Positions 44,601 through 56,099 of a DNA stretch of 64,000 bases are shown piece after piece. Location: positions 168,322-232,321 of the forward strand of contig JBBHKE010002973.1 of NCBI GenBank assembly GCA_037447655.1, in the 5' to 3' direction. The notes beneath the pieces are model-generated. The model was not told where the DNA came from and did no database searches. It saw only the letters and a list, made by a program, of their open reading frames with translations. The position numbers were made by a program, and so were the translations under genes. The stretch is from Zygnema cylindricum (taxonomy: Eukaryota > Streptophyta > Zygnematophyceae > Zygnematales > Zygnemataceae). Numbering within the stretch: the stretch's first letter is position 1; the number at the start of each line of letters is the position of its first letter.

Positions 44601-47556
44601 TAACAAGATTTGTTACATAACTTACAAAAACGGTTAGCGCTAACAAGAATTGTTACCTAACTTACACAAACTGTTAGCGTTAATCGAAATTGTTACCTAA
44701 TTTTTGCAAATTGTTAGCGCTAACTGGAGTTTTGATCTAAATTACACAAACTATTACAGCTATCTAGAATTGTTACCTAGTTTCAAAAACTGTTAGCGCT
44801 AACAGGAATTGTTACCTAACTGTCACAAACTGTTAGCGATAACAAGAATTGTTATCTAAATTACACAATCTGTTACAGGAATTAATACCTAACTTACACA
44901 AACTGTTAGCGCTGACAGGATTGTTATCTAAATTACAAAAACTGTTAGCGCTAACAAAAATTGTTACCCAACTTACATAAACTGTAGCGATAAGCCGGAT
45001 TGTTATCTAACTTATACAAACTGTTAGCATTAAAAAGAATTGTTACCAAATTTACACACACTGTTAGCGATAACAAAAATTGCTTTCTAAATTACACAAA
45101 CTATTATTGCTAACACGAATTGTTACCTAATTTTCGCAAATTGTTAGCGATAACAAAAATTGTTATCTAAATTACACAAACTGTAAGCGCTAATAGCAAT
45201 TGTTACCTAACTTACACAAATAATAAGCTCTAACAGAAATTGTTATCTAACTTACATAAAGTGTTATCGCTAACATAAATTGTTATCTTAATTTCACAAA
45301 CTGTAAGCGCTAATAGGAATTGTTACCTAACTTACAATAACTATTAGCAGGAATTGTTACCTAATCTACGCAAACTGTTAGCGAAAACAAGAATTGTTAT
45401 CTAACTTACACAAACTATTAGAGAAAAAAGGAATTATTACCATATTTACACACTGTTAGCAATAACAAGAATTGTTACCTAATTAACACAAACTGTTCGC
45501 GATAACAAGAATTGTTATCTAAATTACACAAACTGTTAGTGCTACCAGTAATTGTTACCTAATTTAGGCAAACTGTTAGCGATAACAAGAATTGTTATCT
45601 AACTTACATAAACTGTTAGAGCAAAAAGGAATTGTTACCAAATTTACACACACAGTTAGCGATAAAAAGATATGTTATATAATTTGCGCAAACTGTTAGC
45701 GATAACAAAAATTGCTATCTAAATTATACAAACTGTTAGCGCTAACACGGATTGTTACCTAACTTACAAAAACTGTTAGCGCTAAGAGAAAATGTTATCT
45801 AATTTTTGCAAATTGTTAGCGATAACAAAAATTGTTATCTAAATTACACAAACTGTTAGCGCTAATAGGAATTGTTACCTAATTTTTGCAAATTGTTAGC
45901 GCTAACAGGAGTTTTGATCTAAATTACACAAACTATTACCGCTAACAAGAATTGTTACCTAATTTACGCAAACTGTTAGCACTAACAAGAATTCTTACCT
46001 AACTTACACAAACGTTTAGCGCTAACAGGAATTGTTACCTAACTTACACAAACTGTTAGCGTTAATAGGAATTGTTACCTAATTTTTGCAAATTGTTAGC
46101 ACTAACAGGAGTTTTGATCTAAATCACACAAACTATTACAGCTAACAAGAATTGTTACCTAGTTTATGCAAACTATTAGCGCTAACAGGAATTGTTACCT
46201 AACTGACACAAACTGTTAGCGATAACAAGAATTGTTATCTAAATTACAGAATCTATTACAGGAATTAATACCTAACTTACACAAACTGTTAGCGCTAACA
46301 AGATTGTTATCTAAATTACACAAACTGTTAGCGCTAACAAATATTGTTACCTAACTTACATAAACTGTTAGCGATAACCAGAATTGTTATCTAACTTACA
46401 CAAATTGTTAGCGCCAATATGAATTGTTAACTAACTTACACAAACTGTTAGTGCTAGTATGAATTGTTATATAATTTTCGCAAACTGTTAGCGATAACAA
46501 AAATTGTTATCTAAATTACACAAACTCTAAGCGCTAACAACAATTGTTACCTAACTTACACAAACTATAAGCTCTAATAGAAATTGTTATCTAACTTTCA
46601 TAAACTGTTATCGCTAACATAAATTGTTATCTTAATTTCACAAACTGTAAGCGCTAATAGGAATTGTTACCTAACTTACACAAACTGTTAGCAGGAATTG
46701 TTACCTAATTTACGCAAACTGTTAGCGATAACAAGAATTGTTATCTAACTTACACAAACAGTTAGAGATAATATGAATTGTTACCTTAGTTACGCAAATT
46801 GTTAGTGATAACAAGAATTGTTATCTAAATTACACAAAATGTTAGCTCTAATGGAAAATGTTACCCAACTTACACAAACTGTTAGCGCTAAAAGGAAATG
46901 TAACCTAATTTATGCAAACTGTTAGCGATAACAAGAATTGTTATCTAAATTACACAAATTGTTAGCGCTAACATAAATTGTTATCTAACTTACATAAACT
47001 GTTAACGGTAACATGAATTGTTATCTTAATTTCACAAACTGTAAGCGCTAATAGGAACTGTTACCTAATTTACACAAACTCTTAGCGAAAATGTAACCTA
47101 ATTTACGCAAATTGTTAGCGATAACAAGAATTGTTATCTAAATTACACAAATTGTTAACGCTAACAGAAATTGTTATCTAACTTACATAAATTGTTAACG
47201 CTAGATGAATTGTTATCTAAATTTCACAAACTGTAAGCGCTAATAGGAATTGTTACTTATCTTACACAAACTTATAGCGCTAAAAGGAATTGTAACCTAA
47301 TTTACTCACAATGTTAGCGATAACAAGAATTATTACCTAATTTACGCAAACTGTTAGCGATAACAAGAATTGTTATCTATTTTATATAAAATGTTAGCGC
47401 TAACAGAAATTGTTATCCAACTTACACAAACTGTTGGCGCTAATAGGAATTGTTACCTAATTTACGCAAACTGTTAGCGATAACAGGAATTGTTATCTAA
47501 CTTACACAAACAGTTAGAGATAACATGAATTGTTACCTAAGTTATGCAAAATATTA
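41632..47556. repeat. 40-bp satellite array, segment 3 (~148 monomers)
   Basis: Same 40-bp satellite. The first ~1.6 kb (41,632 to about 43,212) is nearly identical to 26,366-27,946. From about 44 kb the two monomer types alternate more regularly, making ~80-bp dimers. A higher-order unit of ~1.34-1.41 kb is visible: the marker AGGAGTTTTGATCTAAATTA recurs at about 44,525 and 45,908, and again at about 44,715 and 46,110. Confidence 0.97.
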
Positions 47557-48205
47557 GGGTGGTGTTCCATCAAGAAATTATGTAGACGTACGGTCAACAT
47601 TACAGAGTGCTACATTTTGATCAGTGTACTATCGCGCAGAGTCTGTAATCCACGTGTACAAATATGAGTGGTTCTACGGAACATAAGATCGTATTTGAAA
47701 ATCGTCAAATATTTTTTACACCAACCAACTTCAACTCGAAATCGTCATTTGCATACCACGTACGTGTGGACTAGGATATAGTACCACAAAATTTTGTACT
47801 ATTTGCAAATGCTTGTCAGACGCGAGCTCATTATTTTTAGGGATTCTGCTTTTTCGCGTGACGAATGAGCTCTTCCACAAATAGAGTGAAGTGGCCGGTA
47901 ACAAAAAAAATGCAACGAAAGTTCGTTACGAGATCACTTTCGTGATTTCCGTTAAATTTCTGGCTCAATTTTTTCTGTAAATGGTGATGTACCTCCTCGA
48001 GGTACATCACCATTTACAGACAATTTGGAAGTGAATGCTTCGTGAAAATACATCCAACGGTCATTATTTTCTCCCAGATTTTTGGAGAAAATTGGCAAGA
48101 TTCTTTATAATGTTGTTCGCGTATAAAAACAAAATATTGAGTACGGCGTGGTACGGAGAGGCCCCGATTTCTGTAAAGAACCTCAGGTCTGATGGAACGC
48201 CACCC
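47557..48205. mobile_element. MITE, PIF/Harbinger-like (649 bp)
   Basis: Terminal inverted repeats GGGTGGTGTTCCATCA and TGATGGAACGCCACCC (15 of 16 pairing) are flanked by a TTA target duplication (47,554-47,556 and 48,206-48,208) inside satellite. TTA duplications with GGG-starting repeats fit the Tourist/Harbinger group. There is no transposase frame. Inside is a hairpin with 22-bp perfect arms (47,974-47,995 and 47,999-48,020). Confidence 0.88.
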
Positions 48206-48233
48206 TTAGCGATCAAAAGAATTGTTATCTAAT

Positions 48234-48356
48234 CCAGTCTTCAGTGACTGCGACAAGTGTGGGGACTTGAGGAGGAGTTAGAGGCAGGCTGTCAATATCT
48301 ACTATTTTGCTTTTTATTTTGCAATCTCTAGACCTAGAAAATACTTGAATTCCAAC
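48234..48356 (-). repeat. Copia LTR fragment in satellite
   Basis: The minus strand begins TGTTGGAATTCAAGTATTTTC and stops just after CAGTCACTGAAGACTGG, i.e. the first ~123 bp of a copia LTR. A few satellite bases (about 11) are missing at the junction and no target duplication is seen. The break lies close to that of the fragment at 24,499-24,624. Confidence 0.8.
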
Positions 48357-51135
48357 AGTTAGCGATAACAAGAATTATTACCTAATTTACGCAAACTGTT
48401 AGCGATAACAACAATTGTTATCTATCTTATATAAACTGTTAGCGCTAACAGGAATTGTTATCCAACTTACACAAATTGTTAGCGCTAATAGGAATTGTTA
48501 CCTAATTTACGCAAACTGTTAGCGATAACAGGAATTGTTATATTACTTACACAAACAGTTAGAGATAACATGAATTGTTACCTAAGTTACGCAAACTGTT
48601 AGCGATAACAAGAATTGTTATATAAATTACAAAAACTGTAAGCGCTAATAGAAATTGTTACCCAACTTACACAAACTGTTAGCGCTAAAAGGAAATATAA
48701 CCTAATTTACCCAAACTGTTAGCGATAACAAGAAATGTTATCTAAATTACACAAATTGTTAGCACTAACACAAAATGTTATCTAACTTACATAAACTGTT
48801 AACACTAACATGAATTGTTATCTTAATTTCACAAACTGTAGGCGCTAATAGGAATTGTTACCTAACTTACACAAACTCTTAGCAGGAATTCTTACCTAAT
48901 TTACGCAAACTGTTAGCGATAACAAGAATTGTTATCTAACATACACAAACTTATAGCGCTAAAAGGAATTGTAACCTAATTTACACACACTGTTAGCGAT
49001 ACCAAGAATTATTACCTAATTTTTCCAAACTGTTAGCAATAAAAGGAATTGTTATCTATCTTATATAAACTGTTAGCGCTAATAGGAATTGTTACCTAAT
49101 TTACGCAAACTGTAAGCGATAACAGGAATTGTTATCTAACTTACACAAACAGTTAGAGATAACATGAATTGTTACCTAAGTTAAGCAAACTATTAGCGAT
49201 AACAAGAATTGTTATCTAAATTACACAAACTGTTAGCGCTAAAAGGAAATGTAACCTAATTTAAGCAATTTGTTAGCGATAACAAGAATTGTTACCTAAT
49301 TTACGCAAAGTGTTAGCGATAACAAGAATTGTTATCTAACTTACACAAACTGTTAGCGCTATTAGGAGTTTTGATCTACATTACACAAACTATTACCTCT
49401 AACATGAATTTTTACCTAATTTAAGCAAATTGTTAGCTCTAACAACAATTGTTACCTAACTCACACAAATTGTTAGCGATAACAAGAATTGTTATCTAAA
49501 TTACACAAACTGTTAGCGCTAACAAAAATTGTTACCTAACTTACATAAACTGTTAGCGATAACCGGAATTGTTATCTAACTTACACAAACTATTAGCGCT
49601 AATAGGATTGTTATCTAAATAACACAAACTGTTAGCGCTAACAAAAATTGTTACTTAACTTACATAAACAATTAGCGATAACCGGAATTGTTATCTAACT
49701 TACACAAACTGTTAGCGCTAACAGGAATTGTTACCTAATTTATGCAAACAATTAGGGATAACAAGAATTGTTATCTAACTTACACAAACTGTTAGCCCTA
49801 AAAGGAATTCTTACCAAATTTACACACACTGTTAGCGATAACAAGAATTGTTACCTAATTTAAGTAAACTGTTAGCGATTACAAGTTGCGTTATCTAAAT
49901 TACACAAACTGTTAGTGCTACCAATAATTGTCACCTAATTTACGCAAACTGTTAGCGATAACAAGAATTGTTATTTTATTTTTGCAAACTGTTAGCGATA
50001 ACAGAAATTGTTATCTAAATTACACAAACTGTTAGCGCTAACATTAATTGTTACCTAACTTACACAAACTGTGAGCGCTAACAGAAATTGTTATCTAAAA
50101 TACATAAACTGTTAGTGCTAAGATGAATTGTTATCTTAATTTCACAAATTGTAAGGGCAAATAGGAATTGTTACCTAACTTACACAAACTTATAGCGCTA
50201 AAAGGAATTGTAACCTAATTTACACATACAATTAGCGATAACAATAATTATTACCGTATTTACGCAAACTTTTAGCGATAACAATTATTGTTATCTATCT
50301 TATATAAACTGTTAGCGCTAACATGAATTATTACCAAACTTACATAAACTGTTGGCGCTAACAGGAATTGTTATCCACCTTACACAAACTGTTAACGCTA
50401 ATAGGAATTGTTACATAATCTACGCAAACTGTTAGCAATAACAGGAATTGTTATCTAACTTACACAAACAGTTAGCGATAACATGAATTGTTACCTAAGT
50501 TACGCAAACTATTAGCGATAACAATAATTGCTATATAACTTACACAAACAGTTAGCGCTAACAAAAATTATAACCTAACTTACACAAACTGTTAGCGAAA
50601 ACAGGAATTGTTATCTAACTTACACAAACTGTTAGCGCTAACAGGATTTGATACCTAACTTACACAAACTGTTAGCGCTAACAAAAATTGTTACCTAACT
50701 TACACAAACTGTTAACGCTAAAAGAAACTGTTTCCTAATTTACACACACTGTTAGCGATAACAAGAATTGTTATCTAAATTACACAAATTGTTATTGCTA
50801 ACAGTAATTGTTACCAAATTTACCCAAACTGTTAGCGATAACAAGAATTGTTACTTAACTTACACAAACTGTTAGCGCTAAAAGGAATTGTCACCTAATT
50901 TACACATACTGTTAGCGATAACAATAATTGTTATCTTAATTACACAAACTATTTGCGCTAATGAGAATTGCTACCAACTTTGCAATTTGGTAGCAATAAA
51001 TTGTTATCTAACTTACGCAAACTGTTTTGCTAATAGGAATTGTTACCCTATTTACGCAAACTGTTAGCGATATAAAGAGATTGTTGTCTAACTTTACACA
51101 AACAGTTAGAGAAACATAAATTGTTACCTAAGTTT
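48357..51135. repeat. 40-bp satellite array, segment 4 and right border
   Basis: About 69 further monomers, mixed types; they become more degenerate after ~50,930 (GCAATTTGGTAGCAATAAATTG-like variants) and fade out at about 51,135. This is the right edge of the satellite block; 48,209-48,233 is a single leftover monomer between the MITE and the LTR fragment. Confidence 0.95.
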
Positions 51136-52168
51136 TGTAGTGTGGATCCTTCTATATTATTTATTAGGGAAATACCGGGCATTCTCAGTGCAGTACGAGA
51201 TACTGACCGATCGCTTTTCTTGTTTTTATCCGACATTTGTTTTTTTTTCTCTGGGTTTTGGAACCTATAGTTCAAAAGTGGCGTTTTTTGCAGGCCTTTT
51301 GGTGTCTAGCTTAAGTTGTTCGGGCTTTCCATGTGATCTTCTTAGATCGCTACTTTCATCAACGACCTTCCGATCGTCCGAATCTGACGATAGTCCTATC
51401 GTAAGTTGTTATGGGCTTTTCATGTGATCTTCTTAGATCGTTACTTTCATCAACGACCGTCAGATCGTCCGAATCTGACGGTTTAAATAAAAAGTCGCTC
51501 AAAACTCACAGTAAAAGATGTTTTTGTCCGATTTTTTTTTCCAATATTTTGTTTAAATATCTATCGATCCATGTGCAACTCAACCCTGTTACTATTTTAT
51601 TCCATTTTGCGGCCAATACAATATGGGTCTTAAGGTCATATTGTATGTTTTGCATACAATAAGCATATTGTATGGGCGTACGGTCACCTACTTTTGAACT
51701 ATGATTTGAACGTCTTTTTTCCAACGGACGTATTTCAGCGGATCTATGTGTTACTTGTCTTTTTTATTGCAACGTCTATTTTTTCTTTGTCGTATCGATG
51801 TATTCGTGCATTTTCTTGGCACTTCCGTTTTACCTTTACACGTACCTCCGATTTTAATTCGTCGTACTACAACGCTCCTTTGCTTTTTGTCGCTACGCCT
51901 GTTACGTTGTCGCCTCACATTCCATGTCACGTATAAAGTTATGAGCCACAAAGTGGCATCGCTTCACCGACACTGTTGCCATTCCCACTCTCCTTTCCCT
52001 TTCCCTTTCCCTCTCCCTCTCGTTTTCCTTCTCCCTCTCCTTTTCCATCTCCCTCTCCCTCTGAGTTGCCTATCCGTTTCCCAAGCCACGACAAGTCCTA
52101 GCTGCTCCTGCACAGCGAGGGCAGCCAAGTCAGGAATACAAACTGTCAGAGGGGCCGCAAGTACTCTG
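51136..52168. other. Non-coding spacer with a ~90-bp tandem duplication
   Basis: No supported gene. Two copies of an ~85-90 bp unit (51,312-51,400 and 51,402-51,485) share TGTGATCTTCTTAGATCG and GATCGTCCGAATCTGACG. A CT-rich run occupies about 51,985-52,070. Open frames here are short and of low complexity. Confidence 0.6.
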
Positions 52169-52457
52169 TGCCGCAATCTGCTGACAGCTGTTTTGCCGCA
52201 ATTTGTTGACAGCTGTTTTGTCGCAATTTGCTGACACCTGTTTTTTATGACAGTTGTCTTGCCGCAATTTGCTGACTGCTATTTTGCCGCAATTTTCTGA
52301 CAGCTGTTTTGCCGCAATTTTCTGAGAGCTGTTTCGCCGCAATTTTCTGACAGCTGTTTCGCTGCAATTTGCTGACAGTTGTCTCACCGGAGTCCGCTGA
52401 CAGCTGTCTCACCGCAATCCGCTGACAGCTGTTTCGCTGCAATTTGCTGACAGCTGT
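52169..52457. repeat. 25-bp tandem repeat array 1
   Basis: About eleven copies of a 25-bp unit built on CTGACAGCTGTTTTGCCGCAATTT. Each contains the E-box-type palindrome CAGCTG, extended in some copies to GACAGCTGTC. Confidence 0.9.
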
Positions 52458-53222
52458 CTGGACGCTTAAGGCCGGCCTCTCCTGATTTCTCGGCAGGAAT
52501 TGAACCGTTTGACCGGGTATGCGTGTGCACTCAGCTCAGTTTTTGAGGAAAGTGTGTTCACGCGAGTCAAAACTGTGGCAGTCACACGGGTCGATTGACC
52601 ACTTGAAAACAGCTGTTCGATAGGTGTGAACGCGACAGGTTCTCCCGTGGATGCGAGCGACACTGTCGCTAATGAAAAATGCTTGGCCTGAACGTTTCTT
52701 GTTGCATCAAATAACGGTAGTGTTGACTTCTGTGAAGTTGCATGGGCGTTTTGATGTTGCTGGAAGTAGAAATCATATGTTCCTAAACATGTTTCTGATT
52801 TGTTGAGAGTCTGGTGGAAAGTTGCTCACCCTCTGTGAGGAAAACATGAGGAATTGTGTGTATGATTACTCGCAAAATGTGAGATTTCTTTGAGAGTGCA
52901 ACCAAAATATGATTCTACTAATTTTGTTCAAGGACACGAATATGGTTTCCAGTTGTCATATTATTTTGAATGCTGTAATTAAATTTGTATTTCCTTATAA
53001 GAAACTAGTTCAGATTATGTTTACGACAAAGAATGCCCTGGGTGTGTGTGTGTAGAAAAGTTTGTATGGAAGTTGGCTAACATTCTACATCTATCTCTGA
53101 ACTCATGTTCTTTTCTTTGACCTTTGGTTGATGTAGATCGATTATTTTCTTTCTGAGGATTGCCTTGCCTCTTTTTTTTTATTGCAGGGATGGGTGGGAC
53201 CGAACTCTGGCACTACTTTAGT
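52458..53222. other. Spacer, first copy of a ~600-bp duplication
   Basis: No coding region is supported. 52,861-53,213 is repeated with ~90% identity at 53,451-53,811, ending in both cases with an intron-like T-run and TTATTGCAG|GGATGG, a good 3' splice signal. The sequence right after each 25-bp array (GGCCGGCCTCTCCTGATTTCTCGG) is also duplicated. Confidence 0.6.
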
Positions 53223-53392
53223 ACCGCAATCCGCTGACAGCTGTCTCGCTGCAATCTGCTGACAGCTGTCTCGCCGCAATCCTCTGACAGCTGTCTCTCC
53301 GCAATCTGCTGACAGCTGTCTCGACGCAATCTTCTCAACGCAATCTGCTGACAGCTGTCTCGACGCAATCTGCTGACAGCTATCTCGCCACT
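53223..53392. repeat. 25-bp tandem repeat array 2
   Basis: About seven further units of the same CTGACAGCTGTCTCGCCGCA-type repeat, part of the larger duplicated block. Confidence 0.9.
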
Positions 53393-53734
53393 TATGGCCG
53401 GCCTCTCCTGATTTCTCGGTAGGAATTCAACACGTTTGACCAGGTATCGGTCACTCACAAAATGTGAGATTTCTTTGAGAGTGTAATCAAAATATGATTC
53501 TACTAATTTTGTTCAAGGACACAAATATAGTTTCCTGTTGTCATATTATTTTGAATGCTGTAAATAACTTTTTTTTTCTATATAAGAAGCCAATTCAGAT
53601 TACGTTTACGACAAGAATGCCCTGGTTGTTATCATATTGTGTGTGTAGAAAAGTTTGTATGGAAGTTGGCTATCATTCTACATCTTTCACTGAACTCATG
53701 TTTTTTTCTTTGACCCTTGGTTGATGTAGATCGA

Positions 53735-54064
53735 TTATTTTCTTTCTGAGGATTGACTTGCCTCTTTAGTTTTATTGCAGGGATGGTTGGGACTGAACTC
53801 TGGCACTACTTTACACTCCATTATTGGTGCTGGATCCTCCTTTTTATCGCACTTCTGCAGGCTTTCAGGCAAGTCAAGAAGAGATTTTGGTTGTTTTACC
53901 TGTAGGATGGAATTGCAGCCAGTTGTATCTTCACCATCAACCTTGAAAAATAGATTTCCACCAAGGCTTCCAGCTTGCATTTGAGGGAAACAAACCTGTA
54001 AACGAGTGATGAAATGCGATTTATGGTTTTGTCTGGCACATAAAATGACAGGAGCGGAAACCAT
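53735..54064 (-). CDS. Hypothetical exon-like frame
   Basis: A 109-codon open frame on the minus strand, not recognised. The part from CFPQMQAGSLGGNLFFKVDG through SLLDLPESLQKCDKKEDPAP has balanced amino-acid use and follows a plausible 3' splice site (TCGTTTACAG at about 53,998-54,007). The opposite strand also has a 69-codon frame after TTTATTGCAG (53,775), so the coding strand is not certain. It may be a gene fragment caught in local duplications. Confidence 0.3.
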   Translation of the reverse strand: MVSAPVILCARQNHKSHFITRLQVCFPQMQAGSLGGNLFFKVDGEDTTGCNSILQVKQPKSLLDLPESLQKCDKKEDPAPIMECKVVPEFSPNHPCNKTKEASQSSERK

Positions 54065-54240
54065 TATTTAAAAGTTTGCACAATTTCTGTTCCTGCAGCT
54101 TTCTCTCGATGAGTTGAATTAAGATAACCATATAGCACGCAGATGAAAAACTTAGGAATTTGGGATTATGGACAAGAAGGCGAGTGGATCTTGTCCGAGT
54201 CTCTGACTGATGTCCTGTGATTTCTGATTCGTTGTACAGG

Positions 54241-54487
54241 CCCTAGTGGAGCTACATTGGGCTGCCTTTGGCCACCAATTTTCAGACCAGGATAGGAGTT
54301 CCTTCTTGCAGTGGCCTTTCCAACTTTGGAGGATCCGCTTCAGTGGCGCCTGAAATCATGGCGAGTGCCAGCACGTCAGGCATAAGCTGTCTTGCTGGTG
54401 GAGGCTTTGGTATGAATAGAAGTTATTCTCCTGCATTGTTTAGAAGTTCTGCCGCCCATCGCCACCTCCAGCTTCTGTTGGAGGGGG
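54241..54487 (+). CDS. Hypothetical Ser/Gly-rich exon-like frame
   Basis: After TTGTACAG (3' splice-like) there is GC-richer sequence. The frame MATNFQTRIGVPSCSGLSNF from 54,268 gives a Ser/Gly/Ala-rich peptide (SASTSGISCLAGGGFGMNRS) that ends in T-rich DNA. No domain is recognised. It is flanked by a TTTTGTTCCAAA-type degenerate repeat at 54,490-54,655. Confidence 0.3.
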
Positions 54488-54720
54488 AGCCACTTTTTGT
54501 TTCAAATTACTTTTGTTCTGAATTACTTTTTGTATAGAGATTATTTTTTGTTCAAGTAACTTTCGTTCTGATTTTTTTTTTTTCCAAACTACATTTTGTT
54601 CCAAACTACAAATTACTTTTTGTTCCAAATTACCTGTTGTTCCACAGTACTTGAGCTTCTCGAGTGATTTCTGAATTTCATCTGTGTTCCGATCACTGAG
54701 TGTTTGTGTATTTGGGAGGG

Positions 54721-55080
54721 AGCTCTTATTAGATCGCCTTGTGAATATCTGGCAGGTCTATCCCCAAGGGAAAATGTCACAGCACTTGCAAGTGTAAAGC
54801 TAGGCGAAGTACTTGAAGTTAAAAGGTATAGATTCCTTCGTCGTTTCTTGTTACTGCTGTTGCTCTTTCAAGTTTGTCAGCTATTTTGTCTTTTTCTGAG
54901 GAAGGGCTCAGCGCTTATTAGATCGCCTTGTGAATATCTGGCAGGTCTATCCCCAAGGGAAAATGTCACAGCACTTCGCAAGTGTAAAGCCAGGCGAAGT
55001 ACTTGAAGTGAAAAGGTATAGATTCCTTCATCGATTCTTGTTCCTGAGTTTGTCAGCTATTTTGTCTTTTTCTGAGGAAG
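54721..55080 (+). repeat. Duplicated exon-like block (~191 bp x 2)
   Basis: Two tandem copies, starting near 54,721 and 54,912, include a frame reading SPCEYLAGLSPRENVTALAS, with KLGEVLEVKR next to AAAAG|GTATAG, a 5' splice-like end. The second copy has one extra base that shifts the frame. Each copy is followed by TGTCAGCTATTTTGTC. This looks like tandem duplication of an exon plus intron of an unknown gene. Confidence 0.55.
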
Positions 55081-55950
55081 GGCTCACCTGAAATCGGAAC
55101 TGCAAAAATTCTGAAATGGAAATGTCTAGATAGTTTTCTCTTTTTGTGTTTATGTTTATGAAAATAAATAGTAGTAAAGTATTTTTCTTAACTTTTATGA
55201 GTTTTATCAGATTCTTTTTTTAATTATTTACTTTTGTTATTATTTTCCAATTTATTTCGTTATATTCTACAAGCATTATGTTGGTTTGTTCTTCTTTTTT
55301 CTTAGCATTTGTACTCTGTCAGTTGTGCTATTCTAAAATTGTCTTTTTCTTTGTTATGTCTACATTCCATTTTTTTTATCTTGTCATGTTTTGTTCGATT
55401 TTGTCTCTCTGTTTTTTCACAGCTTTTCCTTTTTTTTCAATTCTGTCTTATATCGTTCACTTTTTCCTTGTACTGTTAATGCTCTAGTTTGTATTTCTAT
55501 GCAGTCACCTAACTGTGTCCTATGTTGTCTTGTAGTGACATTTGTCTCCTATGTTGTCTTGTAGTGACATTGGTCCTATTTTGACCTTCTTCAGTAAAAA
55601 ATATATGTACGTTGTCTTTTTGTCTATTTGGAATGATGTCACATTCATAATTATTTTTCACCATCATTGTTTCATTTTTCTCCTACGCAAAAAGCCTTAT
55701 ATTTTTTGTCTTTTCCTTCTAAATCCTAGTTCCATCCTTCACCGAGCGTCTCCTATGCCGAAACACTACGTTCTAACTTATCTTTTTATGATCCTATTCC
55801 AACAACAATTAAACATTCTCTGTATTTTTTCTTATTCTAAAACTCTTTTGATTTTTTTTCGCTTTATCGTATTCCAAGAACGTATCGCATCTGATGACTT
55901 TTGTCTCGTTCTGAATATGTTTTGTCGTTTTCTGTATTTTGTCTTATTCA
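55081..55950. other. T-rich intron-like spacer
   Basis: Very T-rich on the plus strand with no supported coding sequence. A 23-bp direct repeat (CTATGTTGTCTTGTAGTGACAT-like) occurs near 55,520 and 55,548. Confidence 0.5.
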
Positions 55951-55962
55951 ACAGCCGCATTC

Positions 55963-56086
55963 GGTGTTGGGGATACATCTCATCGGGAGAAGCGGAAGGA
56001 GACTGGCAGGAGCAGCTGGGCGGGAGGTCGCTCTGGAGGGCGAGGAGCATCGGACTCTCTCGCTCTACGTTTGTGTGGAGAATATA
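55963..56086 (+). CDS. Possible Arg/Gly-rich exon
   Basis: Following TTATTCAACAG (3' splice-like), a GC-rich segment reads AAFGVGDTSHREKRKETGRS and then SSWAGGRSGGRG, an RGG-like basic stretch. It then runs into CT-rich DNA. The gene is not identified; it could belong with the cyclophilin exons downstream, but this is not shown. Confidence 0.25.
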
Positions 56087-56099
56087 CTTTCCCTCTCTC

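Noticed and set aside
26366-51135. Regularly spaced short repeats resembling a CRISPR array
   Set aside because: Units are contiguous 40-bp monomers without unique spacers, no cas genes occur, and the context is eukaryotic; this is satellite DNA.
26366-51135. Claim that this is the centromere
   Set aside because: Satellite plus chromovirus insertions fit, but nothing in the sequence alone proves centromere function.
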